A stretch of 64,000 nt of DNA from NCEH01 sp043195195 (GCF_043195195.1 NZ_JBAFWT010000010.1:62001-126000); one strand, 5' to 3'; positions 44,082 to 53,600 are shown, counted from the first letter of the stretch. Translations and numbers: made by a program. Notes: generated by a model not told the origin, from the letters alone.

Positions 44082-44708
44082 TTGAGCACATCCACCGGCC
44101 TGACTTTCGGCGCGGGTCCGCAGGACGGCGCCCTGCCGGCGGAGGAGGGGCTGACCTACAGCTTCCGGCCGCGCCTGATCGGCTCCGGCTCGCGCTTCCG
44201 CCTTGACGGCGAACTTTTGCATTGGAGCGTCGGCGCCCGCTCCGGCGTGTTGAACATGCGCGACGTGACGCGGGTGCGGCTGAGCTTCCATCCCGGCCAG
44301 CTCGCCTCGCCCAATTTTGAGACCGTGATCCACGGCAAGGCGGGGGAAAAGCTCACCATCGGCTCGCTGTCGCGCACCTCCATCACCAATGTGGACGACC
44401 ACCGAAAAGCCTATGCCGCTTTCGTTGCGGCACTCCACGAAGCGCTCAGCCCCCATACGGCACACATCGTGTTCGATGGCGGGCTGCCGGTGTGGCGCTG
44501 GTGGCTGATGAGCGCGCTGGCCCTCGTCACCGGTCTTGGGTTGCTGGCGGTTCTGGCGAGCGCGCTCGGCCATGCCGATTGGACCGTGGGTGCGCTGATC
44601 CTGGTGCTGTGCCCGCTATTGGCATGGCCGCTGATCGAGATGCTCTGGCGCAACCGGCCGGCGCCCTATTCGCCCTCAGCCTTGCCGCCGCGCTTGCTGC
44701 CGAGCTGA
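44082..44708 (+). CDS. Membrane protein of unknown function
   Basis: A 208-residue protein with a soluble N-terminal two-thirds (SFRPRLIGSGSRFRLDGELL and repeated short strands suggesting a PH-like beta fold) and two C-terminal membrane helices (WWLMSALALVTGLGLLAVLA and WTVGALILVLCPLLAWPL). I recognise no family. The start is a TTG at 44082 with GAGG upstream; no better codon exists. The last 43 bases overlap the end of the convergent ycjF-like gene. Confidence 0.65.
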   Translation: MSTSTGLTFGAGPQDGALPAEEGLTYSFRPRLIGSGSRFRLDGELLHWSVGARSGVLNMRDVTRVRLSFHPGQLASPNFETVIHGKAGEKLTIGSLSRTSITNVDDHRKAYAAFVAALHEALSPHTAHIVFDGGLPVWRWWLMSALALVTGLGLLAVLASALGHADWTVGALILVLCPLLAWPLIEMLWRNRPAPYSPSALPPRLLPS

Positions 44709-45712
44709 GGGCGCGCCTCTTCCTCCTGCGCCTTGCGCATCAGGCCGGCCGCCACATCGGCGACGCGGGGCGCGGGCAGGGCGGTGAAGGGCAGGGGGCG
44801 GGTGACCGCGATGGCGGCGAGGCCAAGGCGCGCCGTGAGCAGGCCGTTGACCACCCCTTCGCCCAGCCGTGCCGAGAGGCGTGCGGCGATGCCGGAGCCC
44901 ACCAATTCCTGCACCAGCGTATCGCCCGCCGCCATGCCGCCAGTGACGGCGAGATGGCTCAGCACATGGCGCACCAGCCGCAGCATGCCGAGGGCGCCAG
45001 GGCGCCCGCCGTAAAGCTCGGCCAGCCGGCGGATCAGCACGAAGGCGCTGTAGAGCACGAACACCAGATCCACCACCGCGCGCGGAGAGACGGCGGTGAC
45101 CACCGAGACCCGCTTGGCGGTGTCCGAGACCATCTGCTGGGCGCGGGCGTCGAGCGGCGCCATCAGTGTGCGCTCGGTGAGCTGCACCAGATCCGCCCCG
45201 TCGATGATCGCGTCGAGATGGGAGGAGAGATCGGCGCGGGCGCGGGCGAGCGCCGGCATGGCCTTGGCGAGGGCGAGCAGGTCGCGCGTCACCCCTTCGG
45301 CAAGCGGCCGGTCGTCCTGCGCGAGTGCCCGCAAGGCGCGTTCGCGGATCGAATCCAGGCTGGCGAAGCGCATCAGGCCGGCCACCTCACGGCCGATGAT
45401 GGCAAGCACCGCGATAGCCAGCAGCCCCGCGAGCGCGAGGCCGAGATAGCCGAGACCCTCGGCATGGGCGAACAGATCTTCGATCAGCTTGGTCACGGCA
45501 AGGCCGATGCCAAGGCTCACCAGCCCACCGAGCGCGGTCCAGAACAGGGCGCCGAGGCCGAATCCCTTGCGCCGTACAGGCGCCGGAACGGTGATGTCCT
45601 CCGTCTCCTCGATCATCGGCGCCTCGGTCACGACGATACCCGCCTCGTCCAGGCGGAAAACCTGGGGCCGGGCCGTTTCGGACCGGGGGGTATCGCTGCG
45701 CGGGTTTGCCAT
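44666..45712 (-). CDS. YcjF-family membrane protein (TIGR01620)
   Basis: A 348-residue protein with two membrane helices near residues 50-105 (GALFWTALGGLVSLGIGLAV and GYLGLALAGLLAIAVLAIIG) followed by a helical DUF697 region (SPRAVVDLVFVLYSAFVLIRRLAELYGG). YcjF proteins regularly pair with YcjX, encoded just upstream here (12 bases apart), and belong to a stress-linked pair of unknown biochemistry. The Lys/Glu-rich tail overlaps the convergent neighbour. Confidence 0.85.
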   Translation of the reverse strand: MANPRSDTPRSETARPQVFRLDEAGIVVTEAPMIEETEDITVPAPVRRKGFGLGALFWTALGGLVSLGIGLAVTKLIEDLFAHAEGLGYLGLALAGLLAIAVLAIIGREVAGLMRFASLDSIRERALRALAQDDRPLAEGVTRDLLALAKAMPALARARADLSSHLDAIIDGADLVQLTERTLMAPLDARAQQMVSDTAKRVSVVTAVSPRAVVDLVFVLYSAFVLIRRLAELYGGRPGALGMLRLVRHVLSHLAVTGGMAAGDTLVQELVGSGIAARLSARLGEGVVNGLLTARLGLAAIAVTRPLPFTALPAPRVADVAAGLMRKAQEEEARPQLGSKRGGKAEGE

Positions 45713-45724
45713 CGGGATCGGATC

Positions 45725-47179
45725 TCAGGTCAGGCGGTCGCCGAGGAGGAATTGGAGCGCGCGGTCGAGGCGAATATGGGGAAGCGAGCCTGTCGCGCCA
45801 ATGCCGGCCGGCGGGCGGAAGCGCAGGAAGCGGAAATCCGCTTCATTGTCCGGCCCGCTGGCGAGCCCGCGAAACGCTGCGCCATCGGCGGCGAACAAGG
45901 CGTCCGGGTTCGCCGGCAGTTCACCGGGAAACAGCGCGACCTCCTCGCTGCCGTCGAACACCTGTCCACCGGCTTGCTGTCCCGCTTCGGGCGTGCCGAT
46001 GATGGCGGCGATGCTGCGCCCGCCCTTGGAAACATCCGCCTCGCGGGTGGCGCGTATGGCGGCGAGGGCCGCCACATCGATCCGCGCTCCGCCTTCCTGG
46101 GCGCGCGCAAGCGCGCGTTCCACCAGCCGGCGCAGAATGGCCTCCAGCCGGTCATGGCTGGCCCGGTGAAGATGATCGGCCTTGGTGGCGGCGAACAGCA
46201 CTTTTTCAATGCGCGGCCGCAGCAGCGAGGTAAGGATCGAGTTTCGCCCAACCCGGAAGGCCACCAGGATGGAATCGAGCGCCCGCTCCAGGTCTGCCAG
46301 GGCCGCTGGCCCTGCATTGAGGGCGGAGAGCGCATCCACCAGCACGATCTGCCGGTCGAGCCGGGCGAAATGATCGCGGAAGAAAGGCCGCACCACCATG
46401 GTCTTATAGGATTGGAAGCGCCGCTCCATCATGGCGCCGAGCCCGTCCGTCGTCCTTGTGCCCGTGTCCGCGAGATCAAGCGGGGCAAAGGTCAGGGCCG
46501 GTGAGCCTTCCAGATCGCCGGGCATCAGGAATCGGCCGGGCGGCAACAGGCTCATGCCCACCCGCTCGCCACGGCAGGCGGCGAGATAGGCGGTGAAGAC
46601 GGCCGCCAGCTCACGTGCCTTGGCCTCGTCCGCCGGCCCGGCAGGATCGGCGGCTGCGAGGGTCGCGAGCAACCCCTCGGCATAGGGTGCGCGCGCGGGA
46701 GCACGGGCAAGCTCCAGGGCTTGGCGGCAGAAATCGCCATAGCTCATGTCCAGAAGCGGCAGATCCAGCAGCCATTCGCCTGGATAATCCACAAGGTCGA
46801 GCGTCAGGCGCCGCATGCCGCCGCGTGCCGGCGCATAGGAGATTTCCAGCCGCAGTTCGCTGATGCGGGTGGTGGAGGCGGGCCAGTCGCGCGCGCCGGC
46901 GAGGCGAGCGAGGTGATCTTCATAAGGGAAGCGCGGGACAGCGTCGTCCGGCTGCGGGGCAAGCTGTGCGCCGGCGATGCGGCCGGAGTTCATGGCCTCG
47001 AACACCGGCAGCCGCCCGCCGCGCATCAGGGCATGGACCAGCGCGGTGGTGAAGATGGTCTTGCCCGAGCGCGCGAGCCCGGTGACGCCCAGGCGCAAGG
47101 TGGGATGCGCGAGATCCTCGAACCGGTCGGCGACGGCGCGCAGGCCGATCCAGGCTTCATCCAGCAGGCCCAGGGCCAA
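45725..47179 (-). CDS. ycjX: YcjX-family P-loop protein (DUF463)
   Basis: A 484-residue predicted GTP/ATPase. GVTGLARSGKTIFTTALVHAL is the Walker A region (about 31-51) and DLVDYPGEWLLDLPLL the conserved Walker B-like segment typical of YcjX. The family is induced by heat shock or phage shock in some species. Start is TTG at 47179 with GGAG ten bases upstream, as no ATG lies before the conserved N-terminus. It forms a unit with the sixA-like gene upstream (3 bases) and ycjF. Confidence 0.9.
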   Translation of the reverse strand: MALGLLDEAWIGLRAVADRFEDLAHPTLRLGVTGLARSGKTIFTTALVHALMRGGRLPVFEAMNSGRIAGAQLAPQPDDAVPRFPYEDHLARLAGARDWPASTTRISELRLEISYAPARGGMRRLTLDLVDYPGEWLLDLPLLDMSYGDFCRQALELARAPARAPYAEGLLATLAAADPAGPADEAKARELAAVFTAYLAACRGERVGMSLLPPGRFLMPGDLEGSPALTFAPLDLADTGTRTTDGLGAMMERRFQSYKTMVVRPFFRDHFARLDRQIVLVDALSALNAGPAALADLERALDSILVAFRVGRNSILTSLLRPRIEKVLFAATKADHLHRASHDRLEAILRRLVERALARAQEGGARIDVAALAAIRATREADVSKGGRSIAAIIGTPEAGQQAGGQVFDGSEEVALFPGELPANPDALFAADGAAFRGLASGPDNEADFRFLRFRPPAGIGATGSLPHIRLDRALQFLLGDRLT

Positions 47180-47182
47180 AGG

Positions 47183-47710
47183 TCACATCTCCAGCATCAG
47201 CAAGCGTGGGGTTACGAAGCGGTCGAGACGACCGGTCTGTGGCGCCACATCCTCCCAGTCGTCGATGGGCAGGTCGATAATGGCAAGCGCGCCGGTGGGA
47301 AATTTTTCCGCCATCAAGGCCCGGGCCGGCGCTGGCCCCTGGTCCGTGAGCACGTCGGCCAGGTCCTCAAGGCCGGGATTGTGCCCCACTAGCATCAGCG
47401 CATGCACCTCGCGCGGCTGCTCACGCAGCACCCCGAGCAGGCGGTTGACGCTCGCCTCGTAAAGGCGCGGTTCGCTGAGCACGGTTGCCGTCGCCGTGGC
47501 AGGCAGGGCGGGTGCGAGCAATTCCCAGGTTTCCCGGGTGCGGCGGGCCGGCGAGACCAGGACCCGGTCCGGCACCAACTCCTGCGCCGCCATATAACTC
47601 CCGATTAAGGGTGCGGCCGCGCGCCCTCGGGACGCGAGGGGGCGTTCGGGATCGACGATGCCCACGGGCCAGTCGGATTTCGCGTGGCGAAGCAGAATGA
47701 GGCGGCGCAT
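47183..47710 (-). CDS. SixA-like histidine phosphatase
   Basis: A 175-residue histidine-phosphatase superfamily protein. RRLILLRHAKSDW has the catalytic RHA motif, VSPARRTRETW the second Arg, and LMLVGHNPGLEDLA the C-terminal His. The SixA-like subgroup dephosphorylates phosphohistidine on HPt proteins in E. coli, but substrates vary. ATG at 47710 begins at the conserved motif. It is probably co-transcribed with ycjX. Confidence 0.85.
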   Translation of the reverse strand: MRRLILLRHAKSDWPVGIVDPERPLASRGRAAAPLIGSYMAAQELVPDRVLVSPARRTRETWELLAPALPATATATVLSEPRLYEASVNRLLGVLREQPREVHALMLVGHNPGLEDLADVLTDQGPAPARALMAEKFPTGALAIIDLPIDDWEDVAPQTGRLDRFVTPRLLMLEM

Positions 47711-48278
47711 GGACCATCCGGGGCGTGGCGAGACTCGCACCTTACCATGCGTGGCGGCGCGTTGCAGTGCGGCGAACCGCCGAGGGGCCGAGCCGCAGAC
47801 ACCGCCGCCGCGTAGGCGGCGGTAGAAAGCTAGCGCGAGACTTTTGGGTGCGTCGTTTCTGTCCTTGTGGCGGCTGGCAATTCGTTGCTCTAAGAGCGCT
47901 ACGTTTCATGACATTCGCCATGTTTCCGGATGCTCGACGGGAACGTCGGTGGCTTGCCTATCTCGTGGCACCGTCGCTGAGCGCCACGGCTCTGCCGCCG
48001 CGTTTCTTGGCGGCTTCCGCCCCGGAGCCGGCCAGTGGGGTGCTGGCGGCGTATTCCCTCACCACGTCGGCCCATGGGCTACCTCGCGGTCCATTTCACC
48101 GCATCCCTTAAAATCAACCCACGGATACCTCTGATGCGGGATCGGCCTTGGAGGTGGCGCGAAGCGATGCTACGCCTTGATCTCGCCGGATTTGCGACAC
48201 GTTTGCACCTTCACCAACGTTGCGGCAATCGGGCGGGATCGAAACCGGGAATGGGGGCGCCATGACCCTTTCGACACG
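47711..48278. other. 568-base gap with no recognised gene
   Basis: The gap lies between the divergent sixA-like and DAO-like genes and must hold their promoters. Several short frames exist (for example on the plus strand around 47890-48111), but none has a family resemblance or good ribosome-binding site. No repeat or RNA element was recognised. Confidence 0.5.
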
Positions 48279-49586
48279 ATGAGCGCTATCGTGCGCTCCA
48301 CCGGGCCGGGCATCGTCGCGGCCGAACTGCCGTCCCAGCCGCGGGGCGATCTGGACTGCGATGTCTGCATCATCGGCGACGGCGTGCCGGGGCTGTGGAT
48401 CGCCCTCGTGCTGGCCCTGCGCGGTCGCGCCGTGGTGCTGCTCGACACCAAGGCCCCGGAAGAGGGGCGCCATGAGGCTGTGGTGGGCGCGGGACTTGAT
48501 CTGACGGCGACTGACCTGTGCGAACGCGCCGACCGGGACCGCGCCCGCGCGCTCTACGATCTGTCCGTGGGCGCCGCCCGCAGCGCCATCCGCTTGCTGG
48601 AGGTTCTCGGTCTGGAGCAGACGGGCGAGGGGCAATTGCTGGTGCCGGGTCCGGCGGGACTTTCCGACCTCCTGGACGAGGCGGCCGCCCGCGATGTCCT
48701 CGGTCTTTCCGAGCTGAGCCGCGTGGGCGAGACCGATCTCGGCGACCTGCTCGGCACCGACGCCTATGCCGGGGCTCTGTTCGATTCCCATGCGTGGCGC
48801 TTTGACGTGCGGTCCCTCGGCCGTCTGCTGGGCGATGCGGTGGCGGCTGCCGGCGTGCGGCGCTTCGTGAACGCTCCGGTCCAGGGCGTAGATCTCGACG
48901 GGGTGCGCAAATATATCCAGCTCGCTGGCGGACGGGTCCGGGCGGACCATGCGGTGTTCAGCGCCACCCGTGGCCTCGGCCGGGTCGCGCCCTGGCTCGC
49001 CCGCGCGATTTATCCCGCAACGTTCGTGACTGGAACCTTTGACACGGGCGGTGTGCGACTAACCGAGCCTGGCTCGAGTGGCCTGGCGGTGCGGGAGACG
49101 GGCGCCCGGCCGGCCCGCTTCCTCCTCGACGGAAGCCGGATCACCGTCACCGCGCCGACCGCCACTTATCAGGGCCGGGAAGTCGCGGCTGCCTGTGCCC
49201 TGCGGCGGCAAGTCGGCGCGCTTTATCCGGGGCTCGCCAGGGCCACGGTCGGCGCGGCCTTCGGCTGGCGCGCGGCCTGCGCTCCTGCCGGCCTGCCGGT
49301 GATCGGCAGCTATCGTCCCGGTGTGTGGTATGCGCTGGCGCTGGGTCAGGACCCGCTCGCCAATGTAAGCCTTGCCGCCGATCTGATCGGCGACGCCATC
49401 GTCGAGCGCGACGATCGCATCACCCTGTTCGGGGGCCCGCCGCTTCCCTCCACCTGGGGTGTGCTCGGGGCGGGCATGCGCTGGAGCACCTATTGGGCCG
49501 GCCGCATCGCCGACCGGAGCGAACGCCGCCGCGCCCGTTTCGCGGACCGTCAGGAGGTCAGCATGGTGGAGTTTTCCAGCGCTTAG
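48279..49586 (+). CDS. DAO-family FAD-dependent oxidoreductase
   Basis: A 435-residue flavoprotein of the glycine/D-amino-acid oxidase type. The N-terminal dinucleotide motif is CDVCIIGDGVPGLWIALVLA, a variant of GxGxxG with Asp and Pro in it, followed by VLLDTKAPEEGRHEAV. The C-terminal AGLPVIGSYRPGVWYALALG matches the second FAD-binding region of DAO proteins. The substrate is unknown. The ATG at 48279 has no clear Shine-Dalgarno; a TTG at 48177 is in frame upstream. It is a solitary gene. Confidence 0.72.
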   Translation: MSAIVRSTGPGIVAAELPSQPRGDLDCDVCIIGDGVPGLWIALVLALRGRAVVLLDTKAPEEGRHEAVVGAGLDLTATDLCERADRDRARALYDLSVGAARSAIRLLEVLGLEQTGEGQLLVPGPAGLSDLLDEAAARDVLGLSELSRVGETDLGDLLGTDAYAGALFDSHAWRFDVRSLGRLLGDAVAAAGVRRFVNAPVQGVDLDGVRKYIQLAGGRVRADHAVFSATRGLGRVAPWLARAIYPATFVTGTFDTGGVRLTEPGSSGLAVRETGARPARFLLDGSRITVTAPTATYQGREVAAACALRRQVGALYPGLARATVGAAFGWRAACAPAGLPVIGSYRPGVWYALALGQDPLANVSLAADLIGDAIVERDDRITLFGGPPLPSTWGVLGAGMRWSTYWAGRIADRSERRRARFADRQEVSMVEFSSA

Positions 49587-49732
49587 CGGGATTTACCATT
49601 CATTTGCCGAACCCGATCGTAATACGGGCCAACGGCCTAAAAACCGTGATCGTTTCCCAAATGTGATATTTTTGGCACCATTGGTTGCTAGAGCGACGCT
49701 ACGGTGCGCGCTGTTGTGAACCTGGGTGGACC

Positions 49733-50590
49733 ATGGCCGCGCTGCGCCCTTTTTCTTTCATGATATTGCTTGCCGCGGGCTTCGCCCTCACCACCGCACC
49801 GCTCGCCAATGCTGCCGACGTCGCTCCTACCGCATCGACCTCGGGGAGCGTGAAGCCGGCCACGGAAGACTGGTATGTCACCATTGGTGCGTCCGGAATT
49901 CTGGTGCCTCAGTATCCGGGCGGTGATACCTACCGGGTGCGGCCGGGCGTGATCTTCAGCCTTTCGAAGGCCAGCGATCTCAATAGCTTCCATAGTGTCG
50001 ACGACAATCCGTCCGTCGCTCTTTTTGACACCGGGACGTTCCGCATCGGCGCCGCCGGACGGATCGACTGGGGGCGTGACGAGGACGATGCAGACCGGCT
50101 GACCGGGCTCGGTAATGTCGATCCCTCGCTGGAGGTGGGCGGTTTCACGGAATGGTATCCGGTCACTTGGCTGCGCCTGCGGGGGGAGCTGAGATACGGA
50201 TTCGGCGGGTATGAGGGCTGGGTCGGGGATCTCGGAGCGGACGTGATCGTCCCTTATCAGACTTGGCATTTTGCGATTGGGCCTCGCCTCGCTTTCGCAT
50301 CCTCTGCCTATCAGCAGGCATATTTCGGCGTTACGCCTTTCCAAGCGCTAAGTGCCAATTTCCTCGGTAATCCCCTTCCGGTCTACGAGGCCAGCAGCGG
50401 GCTCTATTCCTGGGGCATTACCGCTCAGCTCACCAAGGAGTTCGGCCGGGGCTTCACCGGCGGGCTATTCGGCACCTACGGTCGTCTGGTCGGCGACGCA
50501 GCCGATTCGCCATTGGTTGAAAATGCCAACCAGTTCACCGCAGGCATCTCGCTCTCCTATACCTTCAACGTCGGCAAATCCTGGTGGTGA
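49733..50590 (+). CDS. MipA/OmpV-family outer-membrane protein
   Basis: A 285-residue protein with a signal peptide (FMILLAAGFALTTAPLANA) and alternating-hydrophobicity strands ending in AGISLSYTFNVGKSWW with aromatic C-terminus. VTIGASGILVPQYPGGDTYRVRPGVIFSL matches the start of MipA/OmpV scaffolding porins. In other species they interact with murein hydrolases, but this is not established for all members. ATG at 49733 was chosen because the signal peptide starts there. Confidence 0.8.
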   Translation: MAALRPFSFMILLAAGFALTTAPLANAADVAPTASTSGSVKPATEDWYVTIGASGILVPQYPGGDTYRVRPGVIFSLSKASDLNSFHSVDDNPSVALFDTGTFRIGAAGRIDWGRDEDDADRLTGLGNVDPSLEVGGFTEWYPVTWLRLRGELRYGFGGYEGWVGDLGADVIVPYQTWHFAIGPRLAFASSAYQQAYFGVTPFQALSANFLGNPLPVYEASSGLYSWGITAQLTKEFGRGFTGGLFGTYGRLVGDAADSPLVENANQFTAGISLSYTFNVGKSWW

Positions 50591-50786
50591 GCAGCCCGCG
50601 GCGTTCCAGTACACCGCCAGACCTCGTCATAGCGGTACCCCGCTGCAGCAGTGAGGCGCGAGTTGCCCACCTTGAGTATGCTCGCATACGTCGCAGCCTT
50701 CGATGGCGGTTGTCGTGGGGCGAGGCGGTCGATATAAGCGCGGCGACCCGGTGGGGATCAGCGACGCTGTATCGAGGACATTGCTG

Positions 50787-51203
50787 ATGTCGGTCCAAAT
50801 CGACCAGGACTATCGCCCCCGCGAGGACGAGCCCTTCATGAACGACCGCCAGCGGGAATATTTCCGGCTGAAGCTGTTGAACTGGAAGGAGGATATCCTG
50901 CGGGAGGCGCGTGAAACGCTGCAGCACCTTCAAGACGAGAACCAGAATCATCCCGACCTTGCAGATCGTGCGTCCTCCGAAACGGACCGCTCGATCGAAC
51001 TGAGGGCGCGCGACCGCCAACGCAAGCTGATCTCCAAGATCGAGGCGGCGCTGGGACGGATCGAGGATGGGACCTACGGTTATTGCGAGGATACGGGGGA
51101 GCCGATTTCACTGAAGCGGCTAGAAGCTCGCCCGATCGCTACGTTGTCGGTGGAAGCCCAGGAGCGGCATGAACGCCGGGAGCGGGTCTACCGCGACGAT
51201 TGA
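50787..51203 (+). CDS. dksA: RNA polymerase-binding transcription factor DksA
   Basis: A 138-residue ppGpp cofactor that binds the RNA polymerase secondary channel. The coiled-coil (about 30-105) is followed by a finger reading YCEDTGEPISLKRL and LSVEAQERHE: CxxT-x17-SxxA, in place of the four-cysteine zinc finger of E. coli. This mirrors the single-Cys DksA described in Rhodobacter sphaeroides. The ATG at 50787 has GAGGA about nine bases upstream. It is followed by a strong terminator. Confidence 0.92.
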   Translation: MSVQIDQDYRPREDEPFMNDRQREYFRLKLLNWKEDILREARETLQHLQDENQNHPDLADRASSETDRSIELRARDRQRKLISKIEAALGRIEDGTYGYCEDTGEPISLKRLEARPIATLSVEAQERHERRERVYRDD

Positions 51204-51288
51204 GGCCTCCTTGCGGGACTAAAAGGCCGCGCATCAGGAGCACTCTTCGGAATGTGAGGTTCCCGGTGTGATTCTTGCGATGGCAACC

Positions 51289-51320
51289 AAAGGCCGGGCT
51301 CAATGCCCGGCCTTTTCCTT
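51289..51320. terminator. Rho-independent terminator after dksA (likely bidirectional)
   Basis: AAAGGCCGGGC (51289-51299), loop TCAAT, GCCCGGCCTTT (51305-51315) then TCC. The A-rich 5' side and the convergent gene ending at 51350 suggest use in both directions. Confidence 0.85.
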
Positions 51321-51349
51321 GAATAGGGCATCCGCCAAAGGGACCGCAG

Positions 51350-53365
51350 TCAGCGTGGCGCACCGCGCCCGAGCAGACTCGCCATTTCGGCCTCGAGGTC
51401 CTCGAACGGATCCTTCTCGGCTTCGGTCGGGGACGGGGCTTTTGCCTCAGCGGCCGCGGCGGGCGATTCGATCATAACCATGGCGTCGGAATCGAGCGCG
51501 AACGGGTTCGAGGGCTCCCGTGCGAATACATCCGCCGGTACTGCTGCCGGCGTAACCGGCGGAGCCGGGACGGCAGGCGGCGTCGCCCGGGGCAGCACCC
51601 ACCGGCGGGCCGGCTGGGCTGCTTCCGGGGGCAGGGCCTGGGGTGGCACCGGAGGCGCGGCGCGTTGCGGGACGACCTTGGGCTGCGCGGGGGGGGCGAA
51701 CTTCAGACTTTGCGGATTGGGAGGACGTGCCTGCACCTGGGGCGCGGTAGCCGGCATCTCTGGCTCCGTACTCTCGTTAGTCGGCTCGACGACACGGGCG
51801 GCGGGCGGCGGGGCAACCACATTGGTGGCAACTTCCTCGCCTGCTAGCGGGGAGGATGTCGTAGCATCTTGCTGGGGAGCAGAGATGTCTGCTTCGGGGC
51901 GCGGCTTGACATTGGCCGTGCGGAAAAGAGCCCCGATGCCGCGGCGAGGGGGCGTGGCTTCCGCGATCGGGTCCGCAGCAGGAAAGATTTCCGCATGGTC
52001 GCCTCCGACCAGGGTCTCAGCGGGAGGGCCCTCTACGGCATCCGGGCCAAGCAGATCCTCAAGGGTTAGGGCGGGGATGATCTCAGCCGACCGCGGCGGC
52101 GGAACAGCCGGCGGTTCGACCGGCGGCGCAGAGGGCGCCGGCCGTCGGAGCGGAGCTTCCGTGAGGCGGGGCTCCGTACGCTGCCCAACTGCGACAGGTT
52201 CGCTTTTTCCAAGAGCAAATGTGGTTCCGCGGCGCGGCTGTTGAGGCTCCGTGCGTGCAGTGGGAGGCGCCGGAGGGGTGGCGGCTGCAGGTTCAGCCGA
52301 GACCGGCGGAGCCGCGACCGCGGCAACTTCCGGCACCGCGGGCTCAGCAACGAGCGGAACAACCATTTGCGGCTCGTTGGTGGCAGGCGACTGTGCAACC
52401 ACATCCGGGATGGCATTTGAGGTAGCCGGAGCAACCTCTACGGCAGGGATGGCAGCACGTGCCGGCTCGACCCGGCTCTCAAACCGCGGTGGCCTTACGA
52501 AGGGAGCACGCGGCGCGGGCGGTTCGGCGCGGCGCGCAGCCTCGGCCGCTGGATCCATGCGGCGAACCGGAACCGGGCGACGGGGATCGGTTGCCGGAGG
52601 TGCAGCTTCGGGGACCATGACGGGCGCAGCGGTCTCGGTCTCAACGCCCGTGACACGCGCAGCAGCAGGCATTTCCTCGGGGGCAGAGGGCCTTGGTGTC
52701 AGAGGAGCGGCGGGCAAGTTGTCGGCAAGCTTATCGGCTGACGGTCTCTCAACCCCGGTCGTTTCCAGCGCCGGCCGATCGGTACTGGCTCTGTCGGCAC
52801 CTGCGCGTTCGGCACTTGGCCGAGCCGAACCGGCAGGGGCGACAAGGGGGCGTCGAACGGCAACCGGCTCGCGTGGCGGCAGAGCCTCCCGGGCATAAGG
52901 GGATTCACGCGGTGGCAGGGCATCGCGGTTCTCCCGCACGCCGAGGGCTTCGCGCTGCTCGCGGGACGGCAGAGCTTCACGGGCGTCCCGGGGTGGCAAC
53001 GACTCGCGCGGCGGGGCCTCGCGAGTCGGCAAGACGTCGCGCGAAGCTTCACGGCCCACTGTCGGCTCGCGCGCGGACCCACGGGAAATGGCGGGCTCAA
53101 CCACGATATCCGTCGACCCGCCCACCAGCAGCAAATGCTCGACCTCGTCTCGCCGCACAAGCACCAGACGGCGGCGCGGGTCGATCGTGACGCTATCGAG
53201 AACCGCGAGGCGGGCCTGCCGGGACCGCGAGGCACCGCTTCGCCCGTCCCGCCCGAGGCGTCGCACGAGGAACACGGTAAGCCCCAGCAGCACCCCGATC
53301 ACCAGCAGCGCGATGACGATGCGCACCGGTAGATCGAGTTGGGCCCCAAACAAATTCTGCAACAT
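51350..53365 (-). CDS. FliO-like membrane protein with long disordered tail
   Basis: A 671-residue protein. Residues 13-36 are one membrane helix (RIVIALLVIGVLLGLTVFLV), followed by a FliO-like beta domain (ARLAVLDSVTIDPRRRLVLV then HLLLVGG, about 51-90). From about 95 to 640 the chain is Pro/Ala/Arg-rich and low-complexity with short repeats such as REALPPREP and RESLPPRD. The last 20 residues (PFEDLEAEMASLLGRGAPR) look like an ordered peptide. FliO belongs to the flagellar export gate, but no flagellar gene is near and the length is far above the usual, so a different role is probable. Confidence 0.7.
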   Translation of the reverse strand: MLQNLFGAQLDLPVRIVIALLVIGVLLGLTVFLVRRLGRDGRSGASRSRQARLAVLDSVTIDPRRRLVLVRRDEVEHLLLVGGSTDIVVEPAISRGSAREPTVGREASRDVLPTREAPPRESLPPRDAREALPSREQREALGVRENRDALPPRESPYAREALPPREPVAVRRPLVAPAGSARPSAERAGADRASTDRPALETTGVERPSADKLADNLPAAPLTPRPSAPEEMPAAARVTGVETETAAPVMVPEAAPPATDPRRPVPVRRMDPAAEAARRAEPPAPRAPFVRPPRFESRVEPARAAIPAVEVAPATSNAIPDVVAQSPATNEPQMVVPLVAEPAVPEVAAVAAPPVSAEPAAATPPAPPTARTEPQQPRRGTTFALGKSEPVAVGQRTEPRLTEAPLRRPAPSAPPVEPPAVPPPRSAEIIPALTLEDLLGPDAVEGPPAETLVGGDHAEIFPAADPIAEATPPRRGIGALFRTANVKPRPEADISAPQQDATTSSPLAGEEVATNVVAPPPAARVVEPTNESTEPEMPATAPQVQARPPNPQSLKFAPPAQPKVVPQRAAPPVPPQALPPEAAQPARRWVLPRATPPAVPAPPVTPAAVPADVFAREPSNPFALDSDAMVMIESPAAAAEAKAPSPTEAEKDPFEDLEAEMASLLGRGAPR

Positions 53366-53600
53366 CGTTTGTCCTCATTCGCAGCCCGCGAGATGCAGCA
53401 CGTTGCCGATCCGGTGCCGCTTGGTGGAACGGTCACGCCCATCGCGCGGGCGCAGGATACAGCATCAACCGGCGACCAAGAAATTGTTGACGATCATGGC
53501 ATGATTTCAACCAATGCCGTAACTTTGCGTTAATTTCCGCGGATTCGATGCAGCTTAACGGCTGAGCGAGCGCTTCTGCGCCCATCGGAAGGAGACTTTC

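Noticed and set aside
44492..46504. A 670-codon plus-strand frame across ycjF and ycjX
   Set aside because: It opposes two adjacent genes that form a known conserved pair; the frame crosses their junction and has low-complexity His/Gln/Arg composition.
51480..52244. Gly/Ser/Thr/Ala-rich plus-strand frame opposite the FliO-like gene
   Set aside because: It mirrors the Pro/Ala-rich disordered region of the minus-strand gene and has no start signal or motif.
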